DNA from: CAZSNH01 sp052388455
GTDB taxonomy: Bacteria > Pseudomonadota > Alphaproteobacteria > Rhizobiales > Hyphomicrobiaceae
NCBI GenBank assembly: GCA_052388455.1
Contig: JBQTIA010000048.1
Span: 1 to 37,666 of the forward strand
Reading direction: 5' to 3'
Length of the DNA stretch: 37,666 nucleotides
Shown here piece by piece: positions 25,152 to 34,890 of the stretch. Positions within the stretch are counted from its first letter, which is position 1. Every line of letters starts with the position of its first letter. The translations under genes and the position numbers were made by a program. Under the pieces are notes generated by a model. That model saw nothing but the letters and a program-made list of their open reading frames with translations, was not told where the DNA came from and ran no database searches.

Positions 25152-27482
25152 ATGACCCGTCCCCCGCCGGGACCGACGCAGCCTCAGCTCGAAGCCTTCC
25201 GTCCGGCCGCCGACAGGGGTGACGGACCGGGCGGTGCGCCGCGACCGCGCCCAGTAAGCCGTCGCCTCGATCGTCAGCAGGGCCGCCAGCGCGGCATGGG
25301 GCTCCTCTCCTGGCTGCTGCTCATCGTGCTCGGGTTCGTCGGAATGCTGGCCGGTGCGGCGGCGGTGCTGGTGCTGACTCTGCCCGAGACCTTCGTGCGC
25401 GACCGCATCGTCGCCGAGGTGAAGCGCCAGACCGGCCGCGATCTCGTTATCGCCGGACCGGCCGCGCTGCGCTTCTATCCCTCGATCGGCTTCTCCCTCG
25501 GCGACGTGTCGCTTTCCGCACCCGCCGGTATGGGCGACGCGGCGCTGGTCAGGATGGCGAGCCTCGACGTAAGTGTCCGCCTGCTGCCACTGCTCGCCCG
25601 CGAGGTGACCATCGAGCGCCTCGTGCTGGTCAAGCCGGTATTCGAGCTGCACGTCGACCCGGACGGCCGTCGCACATGGGACATGGCCGCTGCAACGCCG
25701 TCGCCCGGGCCGGTGCGCCTCGCACAACTCGCGGGCCCGGCGAGCGACGCCCCGGCGGGCCCCATTCAGGTTTCCCCGACTGCTCCGTCCGCCAACGCCG
25801 CCGCGCTCGAACAGCTCTCGCTCGGCGACGTGCGCATCGAGGACGGCACGGTCCACTATTCCGACGCCCGCACCGGCGCGAAGGAAGACGTATCAGCCAT
25901 CAACCTGAAGCTCGCCTTGAAATCGATCTCCAAGCCGCTCGAAGCCGCAGGCGATGTCGTCTGGAAGTCGGAAAAAATCGGCTTCGACGGCGCTCTGACC
26001 TCGATCAAGTCGGTCATGGAAGAGCGGCCGGCCAAGCTCGTGGTGAAGATCAGCGGCAACCGGCTCGCCGCAAGCTACGACGGAACCTTTCTGGCCAAAG
26101 GCACGCTCGACGCGGAAGGCGCCGTGACCGCAGCGGCACCGTCCGTGAAGGCGCTGGCGCGCTGGCTCGGCACCGAGCTGCCGCCCGTGCCCGGATTCGG
26201 CCCCCTCGACCTCAAGGGCCAGCTCCGCCTGGCCGGCAAAGTCGTCACGCTGTCGAACGCCGTCGTTTCGCTCGATCAGGCGACGGGCAGCGGTCAGCTC
26301 ACCGTCGACGCCTCGCCGGCCCGGCCCACCGTCAAGGGCAGCCTCAAGCTCACCGAGCTCGACCTCAACAAGTACATCGGAGGCGATGGCACATCGGCGC
26401 CGGCCTCGTCTCCCGCGGGAGCTGCGGCGAAATCACCGGCTGGCGTGCCGGCGAAGTCGATCGACGACCTGCTCGGCAAAGAGCCGGCCGGCAATGGCGG
26501 ACCGCAGGTCCGGGGCTACACGCAGCGGGCCGGCTGGAGCGAGGGCCAGATCGACGCCTCCGCCCTCGGCCTCGTCGACGCCGACGTCAAGCTGACGCTC
26601 GACCGGCTTCTGATCCAGAACATCCGCATCGACCAGTCGCAACTGACGGTCGGGCTGCACAACGCCGTTCTGAAAACGACCTTCGAGGACGTGAAGCTCT
26701 ACGGCGGCAAGGCCAAGGGTTTCGTGACGCTCGACGCCGCCACACCGAAGATTGCGGCCATCGGCGCCAACATGACGCTCGATGGCATCGAAGCCGCTCC
26801 CCTGCTCAAGGACGCCGCCGATATGGACTGGCTGGCCGGCAACGGCCGCCTGTCGCTCGTCGCATCCGGCCAGGGCCAAAGCCAGCGACAGATCGTCGAG
26901 ACGCTGACTGGCAAGGCCGAGATGACCTTCACCAACGGCGCCATCGTCGGATGGAACGTCGCCGGCATCGTACGCAACGTCACCCAGGGCAAACTCACGG
27001 GCTTCGACCGCACGCCGACGGAAAAGACCGATTTCAGTGAGTTCGCATCGAGCTGGACGATCACCAACGGGCTCGCCGAAAATCAGGATCTCCGCCTGAT
27101 CAGCCCGCTTCTGCGCGTCGCCGGCTCCGGCAACGTCATGCTGCCGGCGCGCGAGATCGATTACCTCGTGCGGCCGACGCTGGTCGCCAGCCTGCAGGGC
27201 CAGGGAGCCACGGAGGGCTCGAATGGGCTGGAGATTCCGGTGCGCATCACAGGCGGATGGGAGAAGCCCAAGCTGACGCCCGACGTCAGCAGCGTGCTCA
27301 AGGATCCCAACAAGGCGCTCGAAACGGTGAAGGAGCTCGGCCGCCAGCTCAAAGGCAAGAGCGCCGACGACATCGTCAAGGGACTGCTCGGCAAGGACAG
27401 CGGCGCTACCGGCTCGACCGACAGCGGCTCGAGCGACAAGGAGAAGGGAAAGAAGCTGCTGGAGCAGCTCTTCAAGCGCTGA
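25152..27482 (+). CDS. AsmA family protein
   Basis: A 776-residue protein. A Pro/Arg-rich cytoplasmic N-terminus (about 1-48) precedes one transmembrane helix (about 50-75). The AsmA N-terminal domain follows (PETFVRDRIVAEVKRQTGRDLVIAG at its start, then ALRFYPSIGFSLGDVSLSAP) with a long beta-rich repeat body. The AsmA C-terminal domain is at about 560-720 (LVASGQGQSQRQIVETLTG, GKAEMTFTNGAIVGWNV, LRVAGSGNVMLPAREIDYLV). AsmA-like proteins belong to the bridge-like lipid-transfer group thought to move phospholipids between inner and outer membrane. A linker at about 415-445 is Ala/Pro/Ser-rich and the tail is Ser/Gly/Lys-rich. Earlier in-frame codons lie in low-quality sequence; an internal ATG just before the membrane helix (25296) is the main alternative start. 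Confidence 0.92.
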   Translation: MTRPPPGPTQPQLEAFRPAADRGDGPGGAPRPRPVSRRLDRQQGRQRGMGLLSWLLLIVLGFVGMLAGAAAVLVLTLPETFVRDRIVAEVKRQTGRDLVIAGPAALRFYPSIGFSLGDVSLSAPAGMGDAALVRMASLDVSVRLLPLLAREVTIERLVLVKPVFELHVDPDGRRTWDMAAATPSPGPVRLAQLAGPASDAPAGPIQVSPTAPSANAAALEQLSLGDVRIEDGTVHYSDARTGAKEDVSAINLKLALKSISKPLEAAGDVVWKSEKIGFDGALTSIKSVMEERPAKLVVKISGNRLAASYDGTFLAKGTLDAEGAVTAAAPSVKALARWLGTELPPVPGFGPLDLKGQLRLAGKVVTLSNAVVSLDQATGSGQLTVDASPARPTVKGSLKLTELDLNKYIGGDGTSAPASSPAGAAAKSPAGVPAKSIDDLLGKEPAGNGGPQVRGYTQRAGWSEGQIDASALGLVDADVKLTLDRLLIQNIRIDQSQLTVGLHNAVLKTTFEDVKLYGGKAKGFVTLDAATPKIAAIGANMTLDGIEAAPLLKDAADMDWLAGNGRLSLVASGQGQSQRQIVETLTGKAEMTFTNGAIVGWNVAGIVRNVTQGKLTGFDRTPTEKTDFSEFASSWTITNGLAENQDLRLISPLLRVAGSGNVMLPAREIDYLVRPTLVASLQGQGATEGSNGLEIPVRITGGWEKPKLTPDVSSVLKDPNKALETVKELGRQLKGKSADDIVKGLLGKDSGATGSTDSGSSDKEKGKKLLEQLFKR

Positions 27483-27605
27483 GACCTCGTCGAGCGCCAG
27501 CGTCGAAAACCACAGAGCACACCGTCGTTAAGTGCGCGTGAAACATGCGTCAAAATTTTTGCGGGCGGGGTCGAATTTTTTCTTGCGCAGGGGGGGCACT
27601 GGCCT

Positions 27606-27719
27606 CATATGACCCTCTCTCGTCTGTCCACCTGCCGCTAAGGTCAAGGACGCAATCCCCAAACCCCAAGGTAAGGAGCGGGCGAGTCAAACTGTCTGCT
27701 GGTTGGGGAGGGTCATATG
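27606..27719 (+). promoter_or_regulatory. Self-complementary leader that can hide the start codon of the AdoMetDC-like gene
   Basis: CATATGACCCTC (27606-27617) is the exact complement of GAGGGTCATATG (27708-27719). The second arm contains the ribosome binding site (GGGGAGG, from 27705) and the ATG at 27717, so a hairpin closed by these arms would block initiation. Within the 90-nt loop, CCCCAA (27664-27669) can pair with TTGGGG (27703-27708), next to and partly competing with the outer pairing. Two alternative folds over a start site suggest a riboswitch, thermosensor or protein-controlled leader. I do not recognise a known riboswitch core. Confidence 0.6.
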
Positions 27720-28307
27720 GCCTTTAATGACACCCTCTTCCAATTGGGGATGGACTTGACTCGTTCAAGCACCGCCCAAAAGGAAGATTTCCACGGTTCT
27801 GCGCCGGTGGCGCAGGAGGATTGCCTCGGTGACGCCGCCACCAGCGGTTCGCCGGGTTTGGTTGGTCAGAAGCTGCATATCGATCTCGTCGGAGCCAAGG
27901 CGCTCGAATCGGCCAACTCGGCCGAGCTGGCGCTTGAGCAGGCTTTGGAGTTCGCACGTTTCGACGTGCGGCTCGTCGATGTCAGACGCTCGCGCGTCAA
28001 CGGCTCGCTCTCCGGTCGTGCGATCTTCGCCGGCGGCGGAGCGACGATCGAGGCGTGGCCGGCGACCGGCTACGTTGCCGTCGACGTGACGACCACGCGA
28101 GCGTTGCGACCCGAGTTGCTGCTCACCGCCTTGATGGACGCCTTCACCGCTCGCGAAGCGATGATCAAGCGTCAGCGCTTGGCCAACGACGGCGCGCGCT
28201 ACAAGAAGGGCCTGACGGTTGGCGGCGCGTCCGCAGCCTCAGTTCCCGCGGCCAAGCGCCTCGACCGCTCCGTCATGAAGCCGGTCAGGGCCCGCAGGGC
28301 AGCCTGA
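27717..28307 (+). CDS. AdoMet decarboxylase (SpeD)-fold protein lacking catalytic residues
   Basis: A 196-residue protein. After a 50-residue unstructured extension, residues 50-155 align with bacterial SpeD: GQKLHIDLVGAKAL at the first strand, NGSLSGRAIFAGGGATIEAW in place of GVSGVVVISESHLTIHTW, then PATGYVAVDVTTT in place of PEYGYAAIDLFTC. By that alignment the three Thermotoga SpeD catalytic residues are all changed: the pyruvoyl-forming Ser63 is Gly107, His68 is Glu112 and Cys83 is Thr127. It therefore cannot self-cleave to form a pyruvoyl enzyme and should not decarboxylate AdoMet by the known route. Codon usage looks like a real gene, with a ribosome binding site and a strong terminator. 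The C-terminus (about 160-196) is basic. Homology was judged by eye; a structural or regulatory AdoMet/polyamine-binding role is inference. Confidence 0.75.
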   Translation: MAFNDTLFQLGMDLTRSSTAQKEDFHGSAPVAQEDCLGDAATSGSPGLVGQKLHIDLVGAKALESANSAELALEQALEFARFDVRLVDVRRSRVNGSLSGRAIFAGGGATIEAWPATGYVAVDVTTTRALRPELLLTALMDAFTAREAMIKRQRLANDGARYKKGLTVGGASAASVPAAKRLDRSVMKPVRARRAA

Positions 28308-28360
28308 CGACAGACCTGGGCCGAGGTCCGAAAGGACCACGGTTCTCCTGATCGAAACAA

Positions 28361-28397
28361 TCGAGGCCGCATCGGGCGATGCGGCCTCGAATTTTTT
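28361..28397 (+). terminator. Rho-independent terminator of the AdoMetDC-like gene
   Basis: A perfect 13-bp stem (TCGAGGCCGCATC with GATGCGGCCTCGA) around GGGC is followed by ATTTTTT. A small GGTCC-GAAA-GGACC hairpin with a GNRA loop lies just before it (28326-28339). It may also stop rmlA transcription from the other side, though the T-run on that strand is weak. Confidence 0.93.
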
Positions 28398-28425
28398 AAG
28401 CGGGCAATGGCTATGCGATCGGCCA

Positions 28426-29301
28426 TCAACCTGCATCGGCCAGCACGCTCTTCAGATAGCGCCCGTAGTCGTTCTTGGGGTAGCGGTCGGCAATCAGCCG
28501 CTCGAGATCGGAAGGCGAGATGAACCCCTGCCGGAAGGCGATCTCCTCCGGCGAGGCGATCTTGCTGCCCTGCCGCTTCTCGATCATCGCAACGTAGCTC
28601 GCCGCATCGAGCAGGCTGTCGGGGGTGCCGGTGTCGAACCAGGCGAACCCGCGGCCCATGCGTTCGACGTTGAGCTGTCCCTGTTGCAGATAGACGTTGT
28701 TGAGGCTGGTGATCTCCAATTCTCCGCGCGCCGACGGCTTCAGCTCCCGCGCCAGCCGCGAGACGTTGTTGTCGTAGACGTAGAGTCCGATCACCGCCCA
28801 GTGCGAACGTGGCTTGGCCGGCTTCTCCTCGATCGTGAGCGCTCGGCCCGCCTTGTCGAACTCGACGACGCCATAGCGCTCGGGATCGGTGACCTGATGG
28901 GCGAACACCGTCGCACCGGGGCGCTTCATGAAGGACCGCTGCGCCAGCTGCGAGAGGCCGTGGCCGTAGAAGATATTGTCGCCGAGCACCATGGCGCAGT
29001 GGTCGTTGCCGATGAAGCGCTCGCCGATGATGAAGGCTTGCGCCAGGCCCTCCGGCCGCGGCTGCTCGGCGTAGGAGAAATTCAGGCCCCACTGCCGGCC
29101 ATCGCCGAGCAGTGCCTCGAAGCCCGGCAGATCGCGCGGCGTCGAGATGATGAGGATGTCCCGGATGCCGCCGAGCATCAGGATGGACAGCGGATAGTAG
29201 ATCAGCGGCTTGTCGTAGACGGGCAGGATCTGCTTCGAGACCGTCAGCGTCATCGGATAGAGGCGCGTGCCGCTTCCACCGGCAAGGATGATGGCCTTCA
29301 T
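28426..29301 (-). CDS. rmlA: Glucose-1-phosphate thymidylyltransferase RmlA
   Basis: A 291-residue RmlA, full length. It makes dTDP-glucose from glucose-1-phosphate and dTTP, the first step to dTDP-L-rhamnose for surface polysaccharides. Signatures are the N-terminal nucleotide-binding loop KAIILAGGSGTRLYP, KQILPVYDKPLIYYPLS, the metal-binding VLGDNIFYG, ERYGVVEFD and EEKPAKPRS, and the FAWFDTGTPDSLL segment. The start is fixed by MKAIILAGG and by a 4-bp ATGA overlap with rmlD. rmlB and rmlC are not in the window. Confidence 0.97.
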   Translation of the reverse strand: MKAIILAGGSGTRLYPMTLTVSKQILPVYDKPLIYYPLSILMLGGIRDILIISTPRDLPGFEALLGDGRQWGLNFSYAEQPRPEGLAQAFIIGERFIGNDHCAMVLGDNIFYGHGLSQLAQRSFMKRPGATVFAHQVTDPERYGVVEFDKAGRALTIEEKPAKPRSHWAVIGLYVYDNNVSRLARELKPSARGELEITSLNNVYLQQGQLNVERMGRGFAWFDTGTPDSLLDAASYVAMIEKRQGSKIASPEEIAFRQGFISPSDLERLIADRYPKNDYGRYLKSVLADAG

Positions 29302-30206
29302 GCACGGGTTCCTTCGGACTGGGGCACAAGGTGATCGATGACGGCCTCGAGGCTCTCCTGCCACGGCTCCCGCTCGATGCCGAACGTCCGCTCGATCTTC
29401 GAGTTGTCGAGACAGGAATACGCCGGCCGCCGCGCCGGCGTCGGATAGTCGGCCGTGGTGATCGCCTCAAGCCGCGGCGACTTGAGCCCGCGCTGTGCGG
29501 TCTGCTGGAAGAGCTCCGCCGCGAACCCGTGCCAGGTGGTCTCGCCGCGCCCGGTCAGATGGTAGGTGCCCCAGGCATCGTCGCGGGCGCCGTTCGCCAC
29601 CTGCCGCGCGATCGACAGCAAGGCCGCGGCGATCTCGTCGGCAGAGGTCGGCGAGCCGCGCTGGTCGGCGACCACGCGCACCACGTCGCGCTCGGCGCCG
29701 AGGCGCAGCATCGTCCTGACGAAGTTGGCGCCGTCGCGGCTGTAGACCCAGGCCGTACGCACGATGATGTGCTGCGCGAGCGAGCGGCGGATGGCAGCCT
29801 CTCCAGCCGCCTTCGAGGCGCCGTAGATGCCGAGCGGCGCAATTGGATCGTCCTCGCGATAGCGGGTGGTGGACGTGCCGTCGAACACGTAGTCCGTCGA
29901 GAGGTGGATCAGCGGAATTTTGAAGTGCGCACATAGGGTCGCCAGCAGGGCCGGTGCCCCGGCGTTGACGGCAAACGCCGCTTCGGCCTCGGTCTCCGCC
30001 TTGTCGACGGCCGTATAGGCCGTGGCATTGATCAGCACGGCGGATCGCGTCTCGAAGATGAATTGGCCGACGCTGTCGATGCTGGTGAGGTCCAACTCGG
30101 GACGGCCGCGGACGATGACGTCCACTCCTGAGCCGGTCGCCTGCCGCAAGAGGGCCTGCGCGACCTGTCCGGACTTGCCGGCAACGGCGATGCGGATCAC
30201 GGCCAT
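29298..30206 (-). CDS. rmlD: dTDP-4-dehydrorhamnose reductase RmlD
   Basis: A 302-residue short-chain reductase that reduces dTDP-4-keto-L-rhamnose with NAD(P)H, the last step of dTDP-L-rhamnose synthesis. The Rossmann motif is GKSGQVA (10-16). NATAYTAVDKAE, HLSTDYVFDG, the catalytic YGASK and the ADQRGSPTSADEIA segment are all typical of RmlD. It is the first gene of rmlD-rmlA. Its start codon lies only 8 nt after the T-run of a terminator-like hairpin that follows pnp, which leaves little room for its own promoter. The ribosome binding site is a modest GAAAG. Confidence 0.96.
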   Translation of the reverse strand: MAVIRIAVAGKSGQVAQALLRQATGSGVDVIVRGRPELDLTSIDSVGQFIFETRSAVLINATAYTAVDKAETEAEAAFAVNAGAPALLATLCAHFKIPLIHLSTDYVFDGTSTTRYREDDPIAPLGIYGASKAAGEAAIRRSLAQHIIVRTAWVYSRDGANFVRTMLRLGAERDVVRVVADQRGSPTSADEIAAALLSIARQVANGARDDAWGTYHLTGRGETTWHGFAAELFQQTAQRGLKSPRLEAITTADYPTPARRPAYSCLDNSKIERTFGIEREPWQESLEAVIDHLVPQSEGTRA

Positions 30207-30214
30207 GGTCTTTC

Positions 30215-30242
30215 AAAAAAACCGCCGCCGCGGATCGGCGGC
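30215..30242 (-). terminator. Second terminator-like hairpin, directly before rmlD
   Basis: On the minus strand GCCGCCG, loop ATCCG, CGGCGGC, then GG and seven T. It lies 18 bp beyond the pnp terminator and 8 nt before the rmlD start, so it acts either as a backup terminator for pnp or as an attenuator for rmlDA. Confidence 0.8.
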
Positions 30243-30259
30243 ACACTGCGCACGGCACC

Positions 30260-30295
30260 AAAAAAACTCGGGGTCCGCTCGGTCGAGCGGACCCC
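30260..30295 (-). terminator. Rho-independent terminator of pnp
   Basis: On the minus strand a perfect 11-bp stem, GGGGTCCGCTC with GAGCGGACCCC around the loop GACC, is followed by GAG and seven T. It begins 11 bp after the pnp stop codon. Confidence 0.95.
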
Positions 30296-30305
30296 TTTCT
30301 TGCCA

Positions 30306-32525
<2,220 letters not shown>

Positions 32526-32644
32526 GTTCGGTCTTTCGTTTTTGCTATCTCTGGCGGACGGACAGGGTGGTGTGGTGTCGATGCCGGACCCGGCGGGTCC
32601 AACCTATGAGGTCAGTGGTTGAACGGGACTCGTGTGTTGGCCCG

Positions 32645-32683
32645 AAAACGCTCGGGGTCAGCCCGGCTTGGACTGACCCCGAG
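32645..32683 (-). terminator. Hairpin between rpsO and pnp
   Basis: CTCGGGGTCAG and CTGACCCCGAG (32651-32661 and 32673-32683) make a perfect 11-bp stem with an 11-nt loop, followed on the minus strand by CGTTTTC. It matches the position of the partial terminator between rpsO and pnp in other bacteria and would lower pnp read-through. Confidence 0.8.
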
Positions 32684-32688
32684 ACCAA

Positions 32689-32970
32689 TCAGCGGCGGAT
32701 GCCGTGCTTTTCGATTATTTTCTGATATCGGGCCGCGTCCTTGCTTTTCACGTAATCGAGAAGCTGGCGGCGCAGGCCGACCATCTTCAGCAGACCACGG
32801 CGGGAATGGTTGTCTTTCTTGTGAGCCTTGAAGTGATCGGTCAGCTCATTGATGCGGTGGGTCAGGACAGCGATCTGCACTTCCGGCGAGCCGGTATCGT
32901 TGGCCTTGGTCGCATTGTCTTTGATCACGGCCGTCTTGGCCGCTTTACGGTGCGGAGCAACTTCCGACAT
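32689..32970 (-). CDS. rpsO: 30S ribosomal protein S15
   Basis: A 93-residue S15 with the family core NDTGSPEVQIAVLTHRINEL, then HFKAHKKDNHSRRGLLKMV and LLDYVKSKDAARYQKII. It binds the central domain of 16S rRNA early in 30S assembly. The N-terminus (SEVAPHRKAAKTAVIKD) is a few residues longer than in E. coli. AAAGGATG before the ATG is the ribosome binding site. It is upstream of pnp and is separated from truB by the inserted MntA/HepT region. Confidence 0.98.
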   Translation of the reverse strand: MSEVAPHRKAAKTAVIKDNATKANDTGSPEVQIAVLTHRINELTDHFKAHKKDNHSRRGLLKMVGLRRQLLDYVKSKDAARYQKIIEKHGIRR

Positions 32971-32995
32971 CGGGGCATCCTTTCTCTTGTGAGGG

Positions 32996-33016
32996 GACGA
33001 GGGGATTGCCCTCGTC
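32996..33016 (-). promoter_or_regulatory. Hairpin in the rpsO leader, possible S15 autoregulatory element
   Basis: GACGAGGG and CCCTCGTC form a perfect 8-bp stem with a 5-nt loop, 26 nt upstream of the rpsO start codon. S15 represses its own mRNA through leader structures in several bacterial groups, with different folds in each. The position fits; binding is not shown by the sequence. Confidence 0.35.
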
Positions 33017-33243
33017 AGGGGCGGCCACGGCCGGGATGTCGTCCAGCCGGGTCACCTACTCCGTCGCGGCCCTAAGCAGGCCCTTCGGATCGCGCGTTTG
33101 TACACGTTCGCACGCCAAATGCGAGCGTTTATAGTTGACAAACTGCTGCAGGTCGACTTCCGAAAGACAAAAAATATATAGCTGTTTCAATGTGATGAAA
33201 GTGCCAATCGATTGCAGCAGCACTTCATGGCATAGTAGGGGGC

Positions 33244-33540
33244 ATGGAAACACGGTTAGCCATAGATATGCTCCGGCGCCGGGCGGATGCCTTCAAGGCA
33301 GAAGGCGCGACGGCCCTATACCTGTACGGCTCCCGAGCCAGGGGCACCCATCGGCCCGACAGCGACCTCGACATCTTCGTTGACTATGACCCAAGCCAAA
33401 AATTTACGCTGTTCGACTTGGCGGGCATCAAGATTCTGGTCGAGGATCTTCTGACCATCGAGGCCCACGTCACCACCCGCGACAGTCTGCATCCGGAACT
33501 CAAGCCGGTGATCGAGCGCGAAGCCATCAAAGTCTTCTGA
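33244..33540 (+). CDS. mntA: MntA-type nucleotidyltransferase antitoxin
   Basis: A 98-residue minimal nucleotidyltransferase of the HepT/MntA type II-like toxin-antitoxin family. The GSx10DxD signature is intact: Gly29-Ser30 (LYGSRARG), Asp41 and Asp43 (SDLDIFVDY). In characterised pairs MntA adds AMP groups to a tyrosine of the toxin HepT and so disarms it. A good ribosome binding site (AGGGGG) precedes the ATG; the 270 bp upstream is AT-rich compared with its neighbours (TATATA at 33175-33180). The partner hepT follows 2 bp later but is broken. The pair lies on the strand opposite to the surrounding housekeeping cluster. Confidence 0.92.
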   Translation: METRLAIDMLRRRADAFKAEGATALYLYGSRARGTHRPDSDLDIFVDYDPSQKFTLFDLAGIKILVEDLLTIEAHVTTRDSLHPELKPVIEREAIKVF

Positions 33541-33542
33541 CC

Positions 33543-33887
33543 ATGGTGCGCAAGGTCTCTACTGTCCTTGGCGAAATCCTCTCTGCGATCGAAATCGCTC
33601 GTCAGGCGACTGCAGGAAAAAATATTGAAGTATTCCGGCAGGATCGCATCGGTCTCTTCGCCGTCGAAAGGGCCATCGAGATCATTTCCGAAGCGTCCCG
33701 ACAACTGCCCGTCGATCTTCTCGACTGACACCCGCACATTCCTTGGCGAAAGATCAAGGCCGTCGGAAACGTGTTGCGGCACGAGTACTATCAGATCAAC
33801 ACCAAGATCATTTGGGATGTGGTCCAGCTCGAATTCGACGCTCTCGAAGCCGTCGTTAAAAGCGAGTTGGCACACCAATCGTTTTGA
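33543..33887 (+). pseudogene. hepT: hepT (DUF86) toxin gene interrupted by in-frame TGA
   Basis: Reading on in frame past the TGA at 33726-33728 gives a continuous 114-residue HepT-like product. The N-terminal part has VERAIEIISEASRQLP and the part after the stop has HPHIPWRKIKAVGNVLRHEY and IIWDVVQLEFDALE. The family catalytic motif is RxxxxHxY; here His80 and Tyr82 (numbered with the stop as codon 62) remain but the arginine position is Gly75. There are thus two independent lesions, a stop that a single C-to-T change from CGA (Arg) would create and an Arg-to-Gly change. The 61-residue product made before the stop lacks the catalytic half. The toxin should be inactive. Confidence 0.9.
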
Positions 33888-33904
33888 AGACGTTCAACAT
33901 AAGC

Positions 33905-34882
33905 TCACCCCAGATTGAACACCCGCGTCGGGTGCAGAGCGCCCTTCTCGATCTCACCCAGCGCGACGATGCGGCCGCGCGCGATGGCGTATGCGGGGCC
34001 GGACAGGATCGGCGCGTCGCGACCCCGGATCAGGATCGCCCGGCCCAGCGCAAGATCCGCGGCGTCGGAGGGACTGACCGAAATCTCGAGCAGGTCTCCG
34101 AGGGCCGCCTCGACGGGAAGCAGGAAGCGGGTCGATGCCCCCGCCTCGGATGACGACAATTTACCAAAGGTCTCGATGTGCGGGGGAGGGCCGTCAGCGC
34201 CGACATCCCCAACCGTCACCCCTCGCAGCGTGTCGAGCGCAACGGCCCTGTCCTCGCCGAACTGTCCGACCCGCGTGCGCCGCAGCGCGATGATGTGACC
34301 GAAGCACCCGAGCACGCGGCCCATGTCGCGGGCCAGTGCGCGGACGTAAGTGCCCTTGCCGCAGCGGGCTTCGAACACCGTCGTCGCGGCGTCGGGCATG
34401 TCGACGACGGAGAGCGCATCGATGACGACGGGACGCGGCGCGATCACCACCACCTCGCCGTCGCGGGCGAGATCGTAAGCCCGCTCACCGTCGATCTTGA
34501 TGGCGGAGAATGCCGGCGGCGCCTGCATGATCTCGCCGGTGAAACTCGCCAGCAGCGCCTCGACCGCCGCCCGTGCCGGCCGTTCGTCGCTGCTCGCGAC
34601 GGCGACGCCTTCCGCATCGTCGGTGTTGGTCTCGACGCCCCAGCGCACAGTGAAGCGGTATTCCTTTTCTCCATCGACCGCGAACGGCACGGTCTTCGTC
34701 GCCTCGCCTAGGGCGATCGGCAAAATGCCGGTGGCGAGTGGATCGAGCGTGCCGGCGTGGCCCGCCTTCTGGGCGTTGAACGCGCGGCGCACGGCACCGA
34801 CCGCCTGCGTCGACGTCATGCCGGCGGGCTTGTCGAGCACCACCCAGCCGTTGACGGCATCACCTTTTTTTCGTCGGGACAT
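33905..34882 (-). CDS. truB: tRNA pseudouridine(55) synthase TruB
   Basis: A 325-residue TruB that converts U55 of tRNA to pseudouridine. Conserved motifs are GWVVLDKPAGMTS (12-24), AGHAGTLDPLATG with catalytic Asp47, KEYRFTVRWGVETNTDD, QAPPAFSAIKIDGERAYDLAR, and CGKGTYVRALARDMGR. The C-terminal third is a PUA-like domain. It belongs to the infB-rbfA-truB set but is separated from rbfA by 136 bp holding two hairpins, one of which ends just before its ribosome binding site (GAGG). Confidence 0.97.
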   Translation of the reverse strand: MSRRKKGDAVNGWVVLDKPAGMTSTQAVGAVRRAFNAQKAGHAGTLDPLATGILPIALGEATKTVPFAVDGEKEYRFTVRWGVETNTDDAEGVAVASSDERPARAAVEALLASFTGEIMQAPPAFSAIKIDGERAYDLARDGEVVVIAPRPVVIDALSVVDMPDAATTVFEARCGKGTYVRALARDMGRVLGCFGHIIALRRTRVGQFGEDRAVALDTLRGVTVGDVGADGPPPHIETFGKLSSSEAGASTRFLLPVEAALGDLLEISVSPSDAADLALGRAILIRGRDAPILSGPAYAIARGRIVALGEIEKGALHPTRVFNLG

Positions 34883-34890
34883 TGCGCCTC

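Noticed and set aside
27483..27716. A known SAM riboswitch class (SAM-II or similar) before the SpeD-like gene
   Set aside because: I could not find the conserved core of any SAM riboswitch that I know; only the start-codon-hiding inverted repeat is clear.
33135..33180. A promoter for mntA from TTGACA (33135) and TATATA (33175)
   Set aside because: The two hexamers are 34 nt apart, twice the allowed spacing, so they cannot form one promoter.
33568..33918. A 116-codon ORF overlapping the broken hepT in another frame
   Set aside because: Its Ser/Arg-rich product has no family resemblance, whereas the frame with the TGA reads as HepT on both sides of the stop.
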